A stretch of DNA of 7,979 bases from Actinomycetes bacterium. GTDB taxonomy: Bacteria > Actinomycetota > Acidimicrobiia > Acidimicrobiales > RAAP-2. This document shows positions 1 through 6,780 of this stretch, piece after piece (the stretch's first letter is position 1; the number at the start of each line of letters is the position of its first letter). The stretch is taken from the NCBI GenBank assembly GCA_021781315.1, contig JAJXXB010000113.1:1-7979 (forward strand), in the 5' to 3' direction. The notes beneath the pieces were generated by a model. That model ran no database searches. It was not told the DNA's origin and was given only the letters and a program-made list of their open reading frames with translations. A program made the translations under genes and the position numbers.

Positions 1-1355
1 CGTCCCGCGCGCCCCACCGCGCTGATCGCCGCGCGCCGCGCCGACGCCTGCGGGGCCAACAAGTACTGGTCGAAGTCCACGTAGACGGCCAGAGCGCAGC
101 GCCGCACCCGCGAAAACACGGCCTCGGTTCCCACCACCACCCGCTCGAGGACCTCGGGCGAGGCGGCGCGCGTGACTTCGCTGACCGGGCGAGCGAGTTG
201 GTGGGCGACGTCGCGCGCCAGCGTCGTCACCCCCGAGCGCACCCGCTTGAGCTTCGTCGCCCCGCAGGCGCGACAGAACGGCTCGCGCACCTCGTGCGCC
301 GCCGAGCAGGAAATGCCACCCTCAACCTCGCCTTCGGCCTGGTGACACACGCCACAGCGTGCGAGCTCGCCGCAGCGCGCGCACGCCAGGAGCCGGCCCG
401 TGCCCAAACGCTGCAAGATGACCACGACCGCCACCGGCTCTGGACCGGCGAGCGCGCGGTGGGCCGCGGCCAGGGTCGGCGCCGCGAGCGCGCCCTCGTG
501 GGGATCGCGCTGGCGCCGGTCGACGACGCTGATCGTGGGCCACGCGGCCACGAACTCGGGATCGCGCTGCAACGGGCCGAGGGCCAGCAGGGTCGGTGAG
601 GGCGAGAGCGACGTCGCCCAGAGGTCGGCGCCGTCGCGCCGGCAGCGTTCGCCCACCACGCTCAACGCGTCCCACGTGGGGAACATCGGGCTCACGTAGC
701 CCTCGTCGTCCGCGTCGATCACCACCGCGCCCGAGAGTCGCGCCGTCGGCGCCAGCGCTCCCCCGCGCGCCGCGACGACGACGGGCCAGCCCGCGCGCAT
801 CTCGGCCCACTGTTCGGCGCTCGCCACGTCGAGTCCTCGCTGGGCCAGGCGCCCGCGGAGTCGCCGGGCCCACGCCTCGGTGGGCACCAGCACCAGCAGA
901 GTTCCCCCGCGAGTCCAAACCCTCTGATAGGCGGCGAGCACGACGTCGAGCGGATCGGTCGTCGGCGCGAGGTGGATCGGCCCCGGGGCCCAGGGGTATC
1001 GCGGCGCGACCGGCGGGGCCACGGGCGCGGGCGCGGTCGGCAGGCTCGTCACGACCGACGAGGGCGTGAGGCTGACGAGCACGCGCGCGAGCGGTGCACT
1101 CCATCGGTCGCTGACCCACCGGGCCAGGTCGAGTAGCTCACCCGGCGGGCCGAAGCCGAGCGATTTGCTCAGGGGCAGCATGTCAGCAATCGGTTCCGCG
1201 TCGCCCAGCACCCAGCCGCGCACCGAGCGCCCGTTGAGACTGACGCGCACGCGATCCCCGGCGGCGACGCGCTCGGTGGCGGCGCTCGTGACGTAGGTGA
1301 AGGGTCGGTCCAGCGCCGCGACCTCGGTGAGGACCGACACCGCGCGAGGGGCCAC
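1..1355 (-). CDS. priA: Primosomal protein N' (PriA), degenerate actinobacterial type, 3' end cut off
   Basis: An open frame of 451 codons starts at a GTG (1353-1355) and runs off the window without a stop. PriA recognises stalled forks and helps reload the replicative helicase. Residues 1-50 look like the 3'-DNA-binding domain (LDRPFTYV at 15-22, GDRVRVSLNGR at 33-43) and about 68-100 like the winged helix. The helicase lobe is recognisable but degenerate. No Walker A GxGKT is present near 149-160, and the DEEH box is replaced by IDADDEGY (213-220). A cysteine-rich zinc region follows, with C325, C328, C334, C337, C350, C361 and C364. I expect about 600-650 residues in full, so roughly a quarter is missing. 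The GTG shares one base with the metK stop (TAGTG), which suggests coupling. No clear Shine-Dalgarno is seen, and a second in-frame GTG at codon 6 is possible. Loss of the ATPase motifs is known for actinobacterial PriA, so it is probably a structural loader rather than a helicase. Confidence 0.87.
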   Translation of the reverse strand, partial: MAPRAVSVLTEVAALDRPFTYVTSAATERVAAGDRVRVSLNGRSVRGWVLGDAEPIADMLPLSKSLGFGPPGELLDLARWVSDRWSAPLARVLVSLTPSSVVTSLPTAPAPVAPPVAPRYPWAPGPIHLAPTTDPLDVVLAAYQRVWTRGGTLLVLVPTEAWARRLRGRLAQRGLDVASAEQWAEMRAGWPVVVAARGGALAPTARLSGAVVIDADDEGYVSPMFPTWDALSVVGERCRRDGADLWATSLSPSPTLLALGPLQRDPEFVAAWPTISVVDRRQRDPHEGALAAPTLAAAHRALAGPEPVAVVVILQRLGTGRLLACARCGELARCGVCHQAEGEVEGGISCSAAHEVREPFCRACGATKLKRVRSGVTTLARDVAHQLARPVSEVTRAASPEVLERVVVGTEAVFSRVRRCALAVYVDFDQYLLAPQASARRAAISAVGRAG

Positions 1356-2551
1356 TAGGGCAGCGAGAGTTCTCGGCGCAGGTCGTCCAGGCGCGGCGTC
1401 TGCTCCCACGTGAATCCCTGGTCGGTGCGGCCGAAGTGCCCGTAGGCGGCGGTGCGCGCGTAGACCGGACGGCGCAGGTCGAGGTCACGGATGATCGCGG
1501 CCGGTCGCAAGTCAAAGATCGCGTCGACGGCCTTGGCGATGGTCGCGCGGTCGACGCGCTCGGTGCCAAAGGTCTCCACGAGCACCGACACGGGACGCGC
1601 CACGCCGATCGCGTAGGCGACTTGGACCTCGCAGCGTCGCGCGGCGCCCGAGGCGACGACGTGCTTGGCGACCCAGCGAGCGGCGTAGGCCGCCGACCGG
1701 TCGACCTTGGAGGGGTCCTTGCCCGAGAAGGCGCCGCCGCCGTGGCGCGACATCCCCCCGTAGGTGTCGACGATGATCTTGCGACCCGTCAGCCCCGCGT
1801 CGGCGTGGGGCCCGCCCAGGACGAACTTGCCCGAGGGATTGACGTAGACGTTCATCGAGGACGTGTCGAGGATCTCCGGCAGCATGGGCCGAATCACGTG
1901 CTCGAGCACGTCGGCCTTGATCTGGGGCTGGGCGTAGCCGTCCTCGTGCTGGGTCGAGACCAGCACCGTGTCCACGGCCACCGGGCGTCCGGCCTCGTAG
2001 GCGATCGTCACCTGGGTCTTGCCGTCGGGGCGCAGGTAGGGCACCTCGCCCGAGCGTCGCACCTGGGCCAGGCGCATGCTGAGTCGGTGCGCGAGCCAGA
2101 TCGGCAGCGGCATGTAGTCATCGTTGTCGTCGCACGCGTAGCCGAACATCATTCCCTGATCGCCGGCGCCGAGCGCGTTGAGCGCGTCCTCTCCACCGGT
2201 GCCGTTGCGAAGCTCGAAGGCCTCGTCGACGCCGCCGGCGATGTCGGGGCTCTGCTGGTCGAGCGAGACGAGGACCGCGCAGTTGCGCCCGTCGAAGCCC
2301 TTGGCGCCGTCGTCGTAACCGATGTCGAGGATCGTCCGGCGTGCGATCGACGTGATGTCCACGCTCGCCGAGGTCGTGATCTCCCCGGCCACCACGCACA
2401 GGCCCGTCGTCAGGAGCGTTTCGCAGGCCACGCGCGCGTGGGGATCCTGGGCGAGGATGGCGTCGAGCACACTGTCCGAGACCTGGTCGGCGATCTTGTC
2501 CGGGTGTCCTTCGGTCACCGACTCCGAGGTGAAGAGGGTCCGGTCGCTCAT
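1355..2551 (-). CDS. metK: S-adenosylmethionine synthase (methionine adenosyltransferase)
   Basis: MetK makes S-adenosylmethionine from methionine and ATP in the cytoplasm, releasing phosphate and pyrophosphate. It supplies the methyl donor for RNA, DNA and small-molecule methylation. The 398-residue product has the usual family length and is complete. GHPDK is at 15-19 in the ATP-binding N-terminal part. The signature [12 protein letters not shown] is at 128-139, and the glycine-rich [19 protein letters not shown] stretch at 271-289 carries phosphate-binding lysines. The C-terminal AYGHFGR (369-375) is also typical. The ATG overlaps the coaBC stop as ATGA, and a good AAGGAG sits four bases upstream, so the start is secure. 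The stop TAG shares one base with the priA start. No SAM riboswitch could fit ahead of it, because the upstream bases are coaBC coding sequence. Control is therefore expected at the level of the operon or of translation. Confidence 0.97.
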   Translation of the reverse strand: MSDRTLFTSESVTEGHPDKIADQVSDSVLDAILAQDPHARVACETLLTTGLCVVAGEITTSASVDITSIARRTILDIGYDDGAKGFDGRNCAVLVSLDQQSPDIAGGVDEAFELRNGTGGEDALNALGAGDQGMMFGYACDDNDDYMPLPIWLAHRLSMRLAQVRRSGEVPYLRPDGKTQVTIAYEAGRPVAVDTVLVSTQHEDGYAQPQIKADVLEHVIRPMLPEILDTSSMNVYVNPSGKFVLGGPHADAGLTGRKIIVDTYGGMSRHGGGAFSGKDPSKVDRSAAYAARWVAKHVVASGAARRCEVQVAYAIGVARPVSVLVETFGTERVDRATIAKAVDAIFDLRPAAIIRDLDLRRPVYARTAAYGHFGRTDQGFTWEQTPRLDDLRRELSLP

Positions 2552-3780
2552 GGGGCTCCTTGGGCTAACAATGAAGCCACCCTAGCCAAGATCTCGTGAG
2601 AAATTGCTTCTTTCGAGCGACGCGAGACCACGCTCTCGGCACCGTCGGCACCCAGGATCACCACTTCGTTGGTGGCGTGTTCGAAACCGGCGCCGGGGGC
2701 GCTGACGTCATTGACCACCAAGAGGTCGACGCCCTTCGCGGCGAGCTTGGCGCGCGCGTGGTCCATCACGTCGGTGGACTCGGCGGCGAAACCGACGATC
2801 ACCTGACCGCCTCGACGCCGCGCCACGAGCTCGCGCACGATGTCGCGCGTGGGCTCGAGCGTCAACTCCAGCGGCGCGTCGTGCTTCTTGATCTTCTGGG
2901 GTGCGGGCGCGAGGGTGTAGTCCGAGACCGCCGCCGCCATGATCACCGCGTCGGCGTCGGCGCTGGCCGCGACGGTGGCCTCGTACATCTCGGCGGCGCT
3001 CTCGACGTAGGTGACGTCGACGCCGCGCACGACGTCGAGGGCGAGCTCGCGCCGGGCCGCGCTGATGAGACTCACGCGCGCGCCCAGTCGGTAGGCGACC
3101 TCGGCGAGGGCGTAACCCTGGCGACCTGAGGAGCGGTTGCTCACCACTCGCACCGGGTCGATCGCCTCGCGCGTTCCCCCGGCGGTGATCACCACGTGGC
3201 GTCCGCTCAGGACGCCGCGGTAGCCCGCCACGATCCTCGTCGCCATCTCGACGATCGCCTCGGGCTCGGCGAGTCGCCCCGCGCCCTCGTCGCCACCGGC
3301 GAGACGGCCCACGGCCGGCTCGAGCACGAGGACGCCGCGACGGCGCAGCGTGGCCAGGTTCTCCTGGACCGAGGGCTGCTCCCACATCTCGGTGTGCATC
3401 GCCGGACACAGCAGGATCGGAGCTCGGCTCGCGAGCAACGTCGCGCTGAGCAGATCGTCGGCGAGTCCCATCGCCAGGCGAGCGATGAGATGGGCCGTCG
3501 CCGGAGCCACCACGATCAGGTCGGCGCTCTGGCCGAGGTGCGTGTGGGGAATCGGCGTGGTGGCGTCACCGTAGAGGCGCACGCGCGCCGGCTCGCTCGC
3601 CAGGGCGCTAAAGGTCACCTCACCCACGAAGCGGGTGGCGTCAGGGGTCAGGACGGGGATGACGTGGTAGCCGGCGTCCATCAGACGGCGCAGGACGTCG
3701 ACGGCCTTGTAGGCGGCGATGCCGCCGGCCACCCCTAGGACAATGCGTGGACTCGACGAACTAGGCGTCGCGGAGGGCAT
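2548..3780 (-). CDS. coaBC: Bifunctional phosphopantothenoylcysteine decarboxylase / phosphopantothenate-cysteine ligase
   Basis: CoaBC carries out two successive steps of coenzyme A synthesis. The CoaB half joins cysteine to 4'-phosphopantothenate using CTP, and the FMN-dependent CoaC half decarboxylates the product to 4'-phosphopantetheine. The 410-residue length is normal for the fusion. The CoaC flavoprotein domain spans about 11-190: [11 protein letters not shown] at 16-26, the likely catalytic histidine H81 in HTHL, and [12 protein letters not shown] at 92-103. The CoaB domain spans about 193-405: [14 protein letters not shown] at 198-211, SNRSSGRQG at 214-222, AAAVSDY at 282-288 and KIKK at 296-299. 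Two CoaC features differ from the E. coli pattern: PAMHTEMW at 126-133 has His where PxMNxxMW has Asn, and AGGDEGAGR at 161-169 lacks the ACGD cysteine. I recall the same variants in mycobacterial CoaBC. The ATG lies inside the last 20 bases of rpoZ with no evident Shine-Dalgarno, suggesting translational coupling. Confidence 0.96.
   Translation of the reverse strand: MPSATPSSSSPRIVLGVAGGIAAYKAVDVLRRLMDAGYHVIPVLTPDATRFVGEVTFSALASEPARVRLYGDATTPIPHTHLGQSADLIVVAPATAHLIARLAMGLADDLLSATLLASRAPILLCPAMHTEMWEQPSVQENLATLRRRGVLVLEPAVGRLAGGDEGAGRLAEPEAIVEMATRIVAGYRGVLSGRHVVITAGGTREAIDPVRVVSNRSSGRQGYALAEVAYRLGARVSLISAARRELALDVVRGVDVTYVESAAEMYEATVAASADADAVIMAAAVSDYTLAPAPQKIKKHDAPLELTLEPTRDIVRELVARRRGGQVIVGFAAESTDVMDHARAKLAAKGVDLLVVNDVSAPGAGFEHATNEVVILGADGAESVVSRRSKEAISHEILARVASLLAQGAP
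2556..2561 (-). promoter_or_regulatory. Strong ribosome binding site of metK
   Basis: AAGGAG on the minus strand lies four bases before the metK ATG and within the last codons of coaBC. It is the best Shine-Dalgarno match I see in the block. This suggests that metK is translated more strongly than its coupled neighbours. Confidence 0.7.
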
Positions 3781-4114
3781 CGGTGAAGGCGTCCAGGTCG
3801 TTCGCGGCGTCCTGGCGGGCCTGCTCCTGAGCGTCCTTCGCGAGCTTCTCCGCCTCGAGCTCCTCGGGAGTGGGGCGGTGGAACTCGAGCTTGCCCTCGT
3901 AGAGCTCCTCGAGAGCGAGCGAGAGCGACTTGTTCGACAGCGAGGTCACCTGCGGCGGGATCAGGGCGCCGTGGCCGACGCCGAGGCCGTTGTAGTACTC
4001 GTTGATCTCGCGGGCGCGAATCGCCGACACCGCGACCAGGGTGAACTTGGAGTCGCCGACCTTGGCGAGGAGGTCTTCGATGGGCGGGTCAACCAGTGTC
4101 GGGCGTTCGGCCAT
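3761..4114 (-). CDS. rpoZ: DNA-directed RNA polymerase omega subunit
   Basis: Omega is the small RNA polymerase subunit that wraps the C-terminal tail of beta' and aids assembly of the core enzyme. The 117-residue product shows the conserved fold: DLLAKVGDSKFTLVAVSAIR at 14-33, REINEYYNGLG at 35-45, and the second conserved helix NKSLSLALEELYEGKLEF at 61-78. A charged, alanine-rich tail from about 82 onwards (EELEAEKLAKDAQEQARQ) makes it longer than the E. coli protein and is typical of actinobacterial omega. The ATG at 4112-4114 has AAAGGA seven bases upstream. It lies only three bases after the gmk stop, and the gene's last 20 bases overlap coaBC. Its place next to gmk is widely conserved and links nucleotide supply with transcription machinery. 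Confidence 0.95.
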   Translation of the reverse strand: MAERPTLVDPPIEDLLAKVGDSKFTLVAVSAIRAREINEYYNGLGVGHGALIPPQVTSLSNKSLSLALEELYEGKLEFHRPTPEELEAEKLAKDAQEQARQDAANDLDAFTDALRDA

Positions 4115-4117
4115 GGG

Positions 4118-4699
4118 TTAGTCCTTTGTCGAGGGGTCCCGTCGCTTCGAACGGAGTCCCTCCAGTATAGAGAGGATTTCGTCAGTCGCCCGCTCCACGT
4201 CGTCGTTGACCACCACGTAGGAGGCCAGATCGTGCCCCCTCGCCAACTCCTCGGGCGTGCTCGCCAGGCGCCGGCGCACGTGGTCCTCACCGTCGCCGCG
4301 GCGGCGCAGGCGCTCCTCGAGGTCCTCCATCGACGGCGGCAGGATCAGGAAGATCACCGCGTCGGGGTGCTCGCGGCGCACCTGCTCGGCCCCCTGGACC
4401 TCGATCTCGAGCAGGACGTCGGTGCCGGGCGCGGGCGCGGGGCGCGGGGTGCCGTACAGATTGCCCTGGAACTGGGCCCACTCGAGGAAGAGGCCGTCGT
4501 CGATGGCCGCTTCGAACCTCTCGCGGTCCACGAAGACGTACTCGTGTCCGCGCTCGGTCGCCCGTTGGGGCCGCGTCGTCCAGGACCGACTGAGCACGAG
4601 CCGCTCGTCGGCCTCGACCAGGCGAGAGGCGAGCGTCCCCTTTCCGACCCCGCCGGGCCCGATCAGGACCACGACGAGCGGCGATGCGTCAGCGCACAA
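4118..4699 (-). CDS. gmk: Guanylate kinase
   Basis: Guanylate kinase phosphorylates GMP to GDP with ATP, an essential cytosolic step towards GTP, dGTP and (p)ppGpp. The product is 193 residues, slightly short for the family. The P-loop GPGGVGKGT is at 14-22. The GMP-binding segment SRSWTTRPQRATERGHEYVF spans 37-56, FLEWAQFQGNLYGT is at 71-84, DVLLEIEVQGAEQVR is at 94-108, and the ATP-side segment LEERLRRRGDGEDHVRRRL is at 127-145. The usual helix between YGT and DVLLEI is replaced by the short, proline-rich PRPAPAPGT. The best start is a TTG at 4697-4699, because the other in-frame choice (GTG at codon 10) would cut into the first beta strand. That start lies inside the last 11 bases of mihF and has no clear Shine-Dalgarno, so translation is probably coupled to mihF. 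Function is certain; the exact start is less so. Confidence 0.95.
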   Translation of the reverse strand: MCADASPLVVVLIGPGGVGKGTLASRLVEADERLVLSRSWTTRPQRATERGHEYVFVDRERFEAAIDDGLFLEWAQFQGNLYGTPRPAPAPGTDVLLEIEVQGAEQVRREHPDAVIFLILPPSMEDLEERLRRRGDGEDHVRRRLASTPEELARGHDLASYVVVNDDVERATDEILSILEGLRSKRRDPSTKD

Positions 4700-5015
4700 G
4701 GGCGCGGAACAACTCGGCGCGCTGCTTGGGTCCGAGCCCCCGGATGCGACGAGTCTTGGCGATGGCGGCCTTGGCCATGATGCGCTCGGCCTTCACCTCG
4801 CCGATGGCCGGCAGGGCGCTGATGAGGTCGTAGGCGCGCATCTGCGCCACGCACTCCTCTTTCTCGGCGAGGGCGAAGATCTCCTCGAGCGACATCTTGC
4901 CGGACTTCACCAGGCGCTTGACCTCAGCTCGACGGCGACGGTTCGCCACCGCGAGACGCGAGGCCTGCACCCGCTGTTCCTGCGTCAGTGAGGGCGGGGT
5001 GGGGGTCACGACCAC
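4689..5015 (-). CDS. mihF: Integration host factor, actinobacterial type (mIHF)
   Basis: This is the actinobacterial nucleoid-associated protein mIHF, a small monomeric DNA-bending protein unrelated to the HU/IHF fold of proteobacteria. It is essential in mycobacteria and helps phage L5 integration there. The 108-residue product matches the family along its length: SLTQEQR at 9-15, a basic helix NRRRRAEVKRLVKSGK at 25-40, then the helix-two-turn-helix DNA-binding part LISALPAIGEVKAERIM at 64-80 and TRRIRGLGPKQRAEL at 88-102. Its place directly before gmk is the standard actinobacterial context. The longest start is GTG at 5013-5015 with AGGGG six bases ahead. GTG at 5007-5009 (106 residues) also fits and lies six bases after a TATTCT box. 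It follows pyrF after 27 bases, the largest gap in the window, and overlaps gmk by 11 bases. Confidence 0.94.
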   Translation of the reverse strand: MVVTPTPPSLTQEQRVQASRLAVANRRRRAEVKRLVKSGKMSLEEIFALAEKEECVAQMRAYDLISALPAIGEVKAERIMAKAAIAKTRRIRGLGPKQRAELFRALVR

Positions 5016-5021
5016 AGAATA
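5016..5021 (-). promoter_or_regulatory. Candidate -10 box ahead of mihF
   Basis: Read on the minus strand, the bases TATTCT match the actinobacterial -10 pattern TAnnnT. The sixth base after it is followed by the GTG at 5007-5009, so a transcript from here could start on that GTG and be leaderless. No convincing -35 hexamer lies 16-18 bases upstream. The site falls in the longest spacer of an otherwise overlapping operon. It is a single short match and remains a suggestion. Confidence 0.3.
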
Positions 5022-5026
5022 CCCCT
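5022..5026 (-). promoter_or_regulatory. Ribosome binding site for the upstream mihF start
   Basis: AGGGG on the minus strand lies six bases before the GTG at 5013-5015 and twelve before the GTG at 5007-5009. The spacing favours the upstream GTG when mihF is translated from the long operon transcript. It directly abuts the TATTCT box, so a transcript started from that box would not contain this site. Confidence 0.5.
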
Positions 5027-5042
5027 CGGGCGCGACACCCGT

Positions 5043-5879
5043 TTAAAGCAGCGCTGACGCCACCGCGTCGCGCCACCTCGCGGCGGCCGCCGACAGGGCC
5101 GAGCGGTCCGGCCCCGCGGCGAGCACTCCTCGGCTCACACTGGCCAAAACGCTGCCGCGCGCGCTCCCCGCGGTCGCCCGTGCGACGTCCTCGGGGCCCG
5201 CACCCTGCGCGCCGACGCCGGGAACCAGGATCGGTCCGCCGAGCTCACCGAGTGGAAAGGCCGGCGCGGCTCGCGTCGCCCCGAACACGACACCCACCGC
5301 GCCGCGACCGTCGCGGCGCGCGTTGAGAGCGCCCACCCCGGCCAGGACCTCGGTCTCGACGAGCTCGCCGGACTCGGTGCGCGCTTCTTGAATCGTCCGG
5401 CCCTCCGGGTTTGACGTGGCCGCGAGGACGAACAGTCCCCGCGCGGTGCGTCGAGCCGCCTCGAGGAAGGGGCCGAGTGCGCCGAGGCCGACGTAGGGAC
5501 TCACGGTCAGCGCGTCCACGCACAGCGGCGAGGCGTCGTCGAGCCAGGCCGCGGCGTATCCGTCGTTCGTCGAGGCGATGTCGCCGCGCTTGGCGTCACC
5601 GATGACGATCAGGCCGGCCGCGCGGGCCTCGGCGATCACGCGCTCGAGCACCGCGTAGCCGGCGGCGGCGTAGCGCTCGAAGAAGGCCACCTGGGGCTTG
5701 ACCGCGCACGCCGCTCCCGCGACCGCCTCGACGACGCGCAGGCTCGCGTACTCGAGGTCACCCACCGAGTCGGTGCGCCCCCAGTTGGCGAGGACCTCGA
5801 CGCTGGGATCGATCCCCACGCACAGCGGACCCGTGGCGTCGATCCGGCTCGACAGCCGTTCCCCGAACGTCTCAGCCAT
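5043..5879 (-). CDS. pyrF: Orotidine 5'-phosphate decarboxylase, type 2
   Basis: PyrF removes the carboxyl group of OMP to give UMP, the last step of pyrimidine synthesis. The product has 278 residues, the length of the type 2 subfamily found in actinobacteria and some proteobacteria, rather than about 240 for the E. coli type. Substrate and catalytic motifs are intact: CVGIDPS at 20-26 with D24, VKPQVAFFE at 60-68 with K61, and the DxKxxD catalytic array DAKRGD at 95-100. The segment VLAATSNPEG is at 151-160, and the phosphate-binding loop LVPGVGAQG is at 218-226. The ATG at 5877-5879 lies inside the end of pyrD (8-base overlap) and has AAGGGGG six bases upstream at 5886-5892. It follows pyrD directly, although the intervening OPRTase gene pyrE is not in the window. 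Confidence 0.96.
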   Translation of the reverse strand: MAETFGERLSSRIDATGPLCVGIDPSVEVLANWGRTDSVGDLEYASLRVVEAVAGAACAVKPQVAFFERYAAAGYAVLERVIAEARAAGLIVIGDAKRGDIASTNDGYAAAWLDDASPLCVDALTVSPYVGLGALGPFLEAARRTARGLFVLAATSNPEGRTIQEARTESGELVETEVLAGVGALNARRDGRGAVGVVFGATRAAPAFPLGELGGPILVPGVGAQGAGPEDVARATAGSARGSVLASVSRGVLAAGPDRSALSAAAARWRDAVASALL

Positions 5880-6780
5880 GGGCCGCCCCCTTGATCTCGC
5901 TCACCGACGCGCACCCGTGGCGCGTCAACCACTCGTCCATCTGGCGCTGGACCCGCCAGGGGGCGCGCGGGTCGGCGAAGGTGGCCGTTCCCACCTCGAC
6001 CGCGTCGGCACCGGCCATCATCATGGCCACGGCGTCCTCGCCCGTCGCCACTCCCCCCACGCCCACGATGGGCACCATCGGCATCGCCGCGCGACACTCG
6101 TAGACCGCGCGCAACGCCACCGGGTGCAGTCCGACGCCGCTCAGTCCGCCTCCCCCGTTGCCGAGCGCCGCGCGACGCGACTCGATGTCGATCACCAATC
6201 CGAGCAGCGTGTTCACCAGCACGAGCGCGTCGGCGCCCGCGTCGAGCGCCGCGCCGGCGATCTCGACGAGGTCGGGCGTGTTCGGACTCAGCTTCACCCA
6301 CAAGGGCACGTCGGCGTGGCGACACGCCCTGACCACCTCGGCCGTGGCCGCGGCGGAGTGGGCGAACATGCGCGAGCGATCCTCCAGGTTGGGACAGCTG
6401 ACGTTCACTTCGATCGCGACGACCTCGGCGCCGCGCATCTGCTCGATCGCCTCGGCGAAGTCCGCGACGCTGCGCCCCCAGATCGAGGCGACGACCGTGG
6501 CGCGGCGTGCGCGCAGGCGAACCAGCTCCTGCTCGCGCCACGCGCTGACCCCCGGGCCCGACAGACCCACGGCGTTGAGCATGTGCTCGCCCCAGGCGGC
6601 GACCCGCGGCGCGGGGTTGCCAGCCCACGGATAGGCGGCCAGGGACTTGGTCACGACTGCGCCCAGCGCGGCGAGGTCGCCGTATCCCGCGAGCTCGTCA
6701 CCATAACCCGACGTGCCCGCAGCGGTCATGATCGGCGAGGAGAGGGACACCTCGCCGACGCGCGTGCGCAGGTCGCTCAC
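5872..6780 (-). CDS. pyrD: Dihydroorotate dehydrogenase, class 1B-like (PyrD catalytic subunit)
   Basis: PyrD oxidises dihydroorotate to orotate with FMN, the fourth step of UMP synthesis. From GTG (6778-6780) the product is 302 residues. It resembles the soluble class 1B catalytic subunit of Bacillus: no N-terminal membrane helix, SPIMTAAGTSGYG at 15-27, TKS with K45, MLNAVGLSGPG at 67-77, and VNVSCPN at 125-131 with catalytic base C129. Class 2 quinone-linked enzymes use serine at that position. KLSPN (K163) follows, and the FMN-phosphate region IVGVGGVATGEDA and AVEVGTA lies near the C-terminus. An upstream in-frame start inside carB would add 33 residues unlike the family. The chosen GTG overlaps the carB stop as GTGA, with AGGA nine bases ahead. 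Class 1B enzymes normally work with PyrK, which passes electrons to NAD; no pyrK is seen here. Confidence 0.94.
   Translation of the reverse strand: MSDLRTRVGEVSLSSPIMTAAGTSGYGDELAGYGDLAALGAVVTKSLAAYPWAGNPAPRVAAWGEHMLNAVGLSGPGVSAWREQELVRLRARRATVVASIWGRSVADFAEAIEQMRGAEVVAIEVNVSCPNLEDRSRMFAHSAAATAEVVRACRHADVPLWVKLSPNTPDLVEIAGAALDAGADALVLVNTLLGLVIDIESRRAALGNGGGGLSGVGLHPVALRAVYECRAAMPMVPIVGVGGVATGEDAVAMMMAGADAVEVGTATFADPRAPWRVQRQMDEWLTRHGCASVSEIKGAAHG

Noticed and set aside
322..1119. Minus-strand open frame of 265 codons in another frame within priA
   Set aside because: The translation is Arg/Ala/Gly-rich with no domain. The correct frame gives a continuous PriA from 1355 to the window edge.
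1436..2599. Long open frame (387 codons) on the plus strand opposite metK
   Set aside because: Very GC-rich coding sequence commonly leaves the opposite strand open. The translation is rich in Val, Gly, Arg, His and Asp without a recognisable domain, while the minus strand encodes a complete MetK.
2551..2600. SAM riboswitch before metK
   Set aside because: The bases upstream of metK are coaBC coding sequence with no untranslated leader, and no riboswitch motif is visible.
3719..4780. Plus-strand open frame of 353 codons across coaBC, rpoZ and gmk
   Set aside because: It is antisense to three confident genes, crosses their boundaries and shows no family motif.
5027..5046. Possible terminator between pyrF and mihF
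   Set aside because: Only a three-pair GGG/CCC stem can form and no T-run follows on the minus strand, so it is not a convincing intrinsic terminator.
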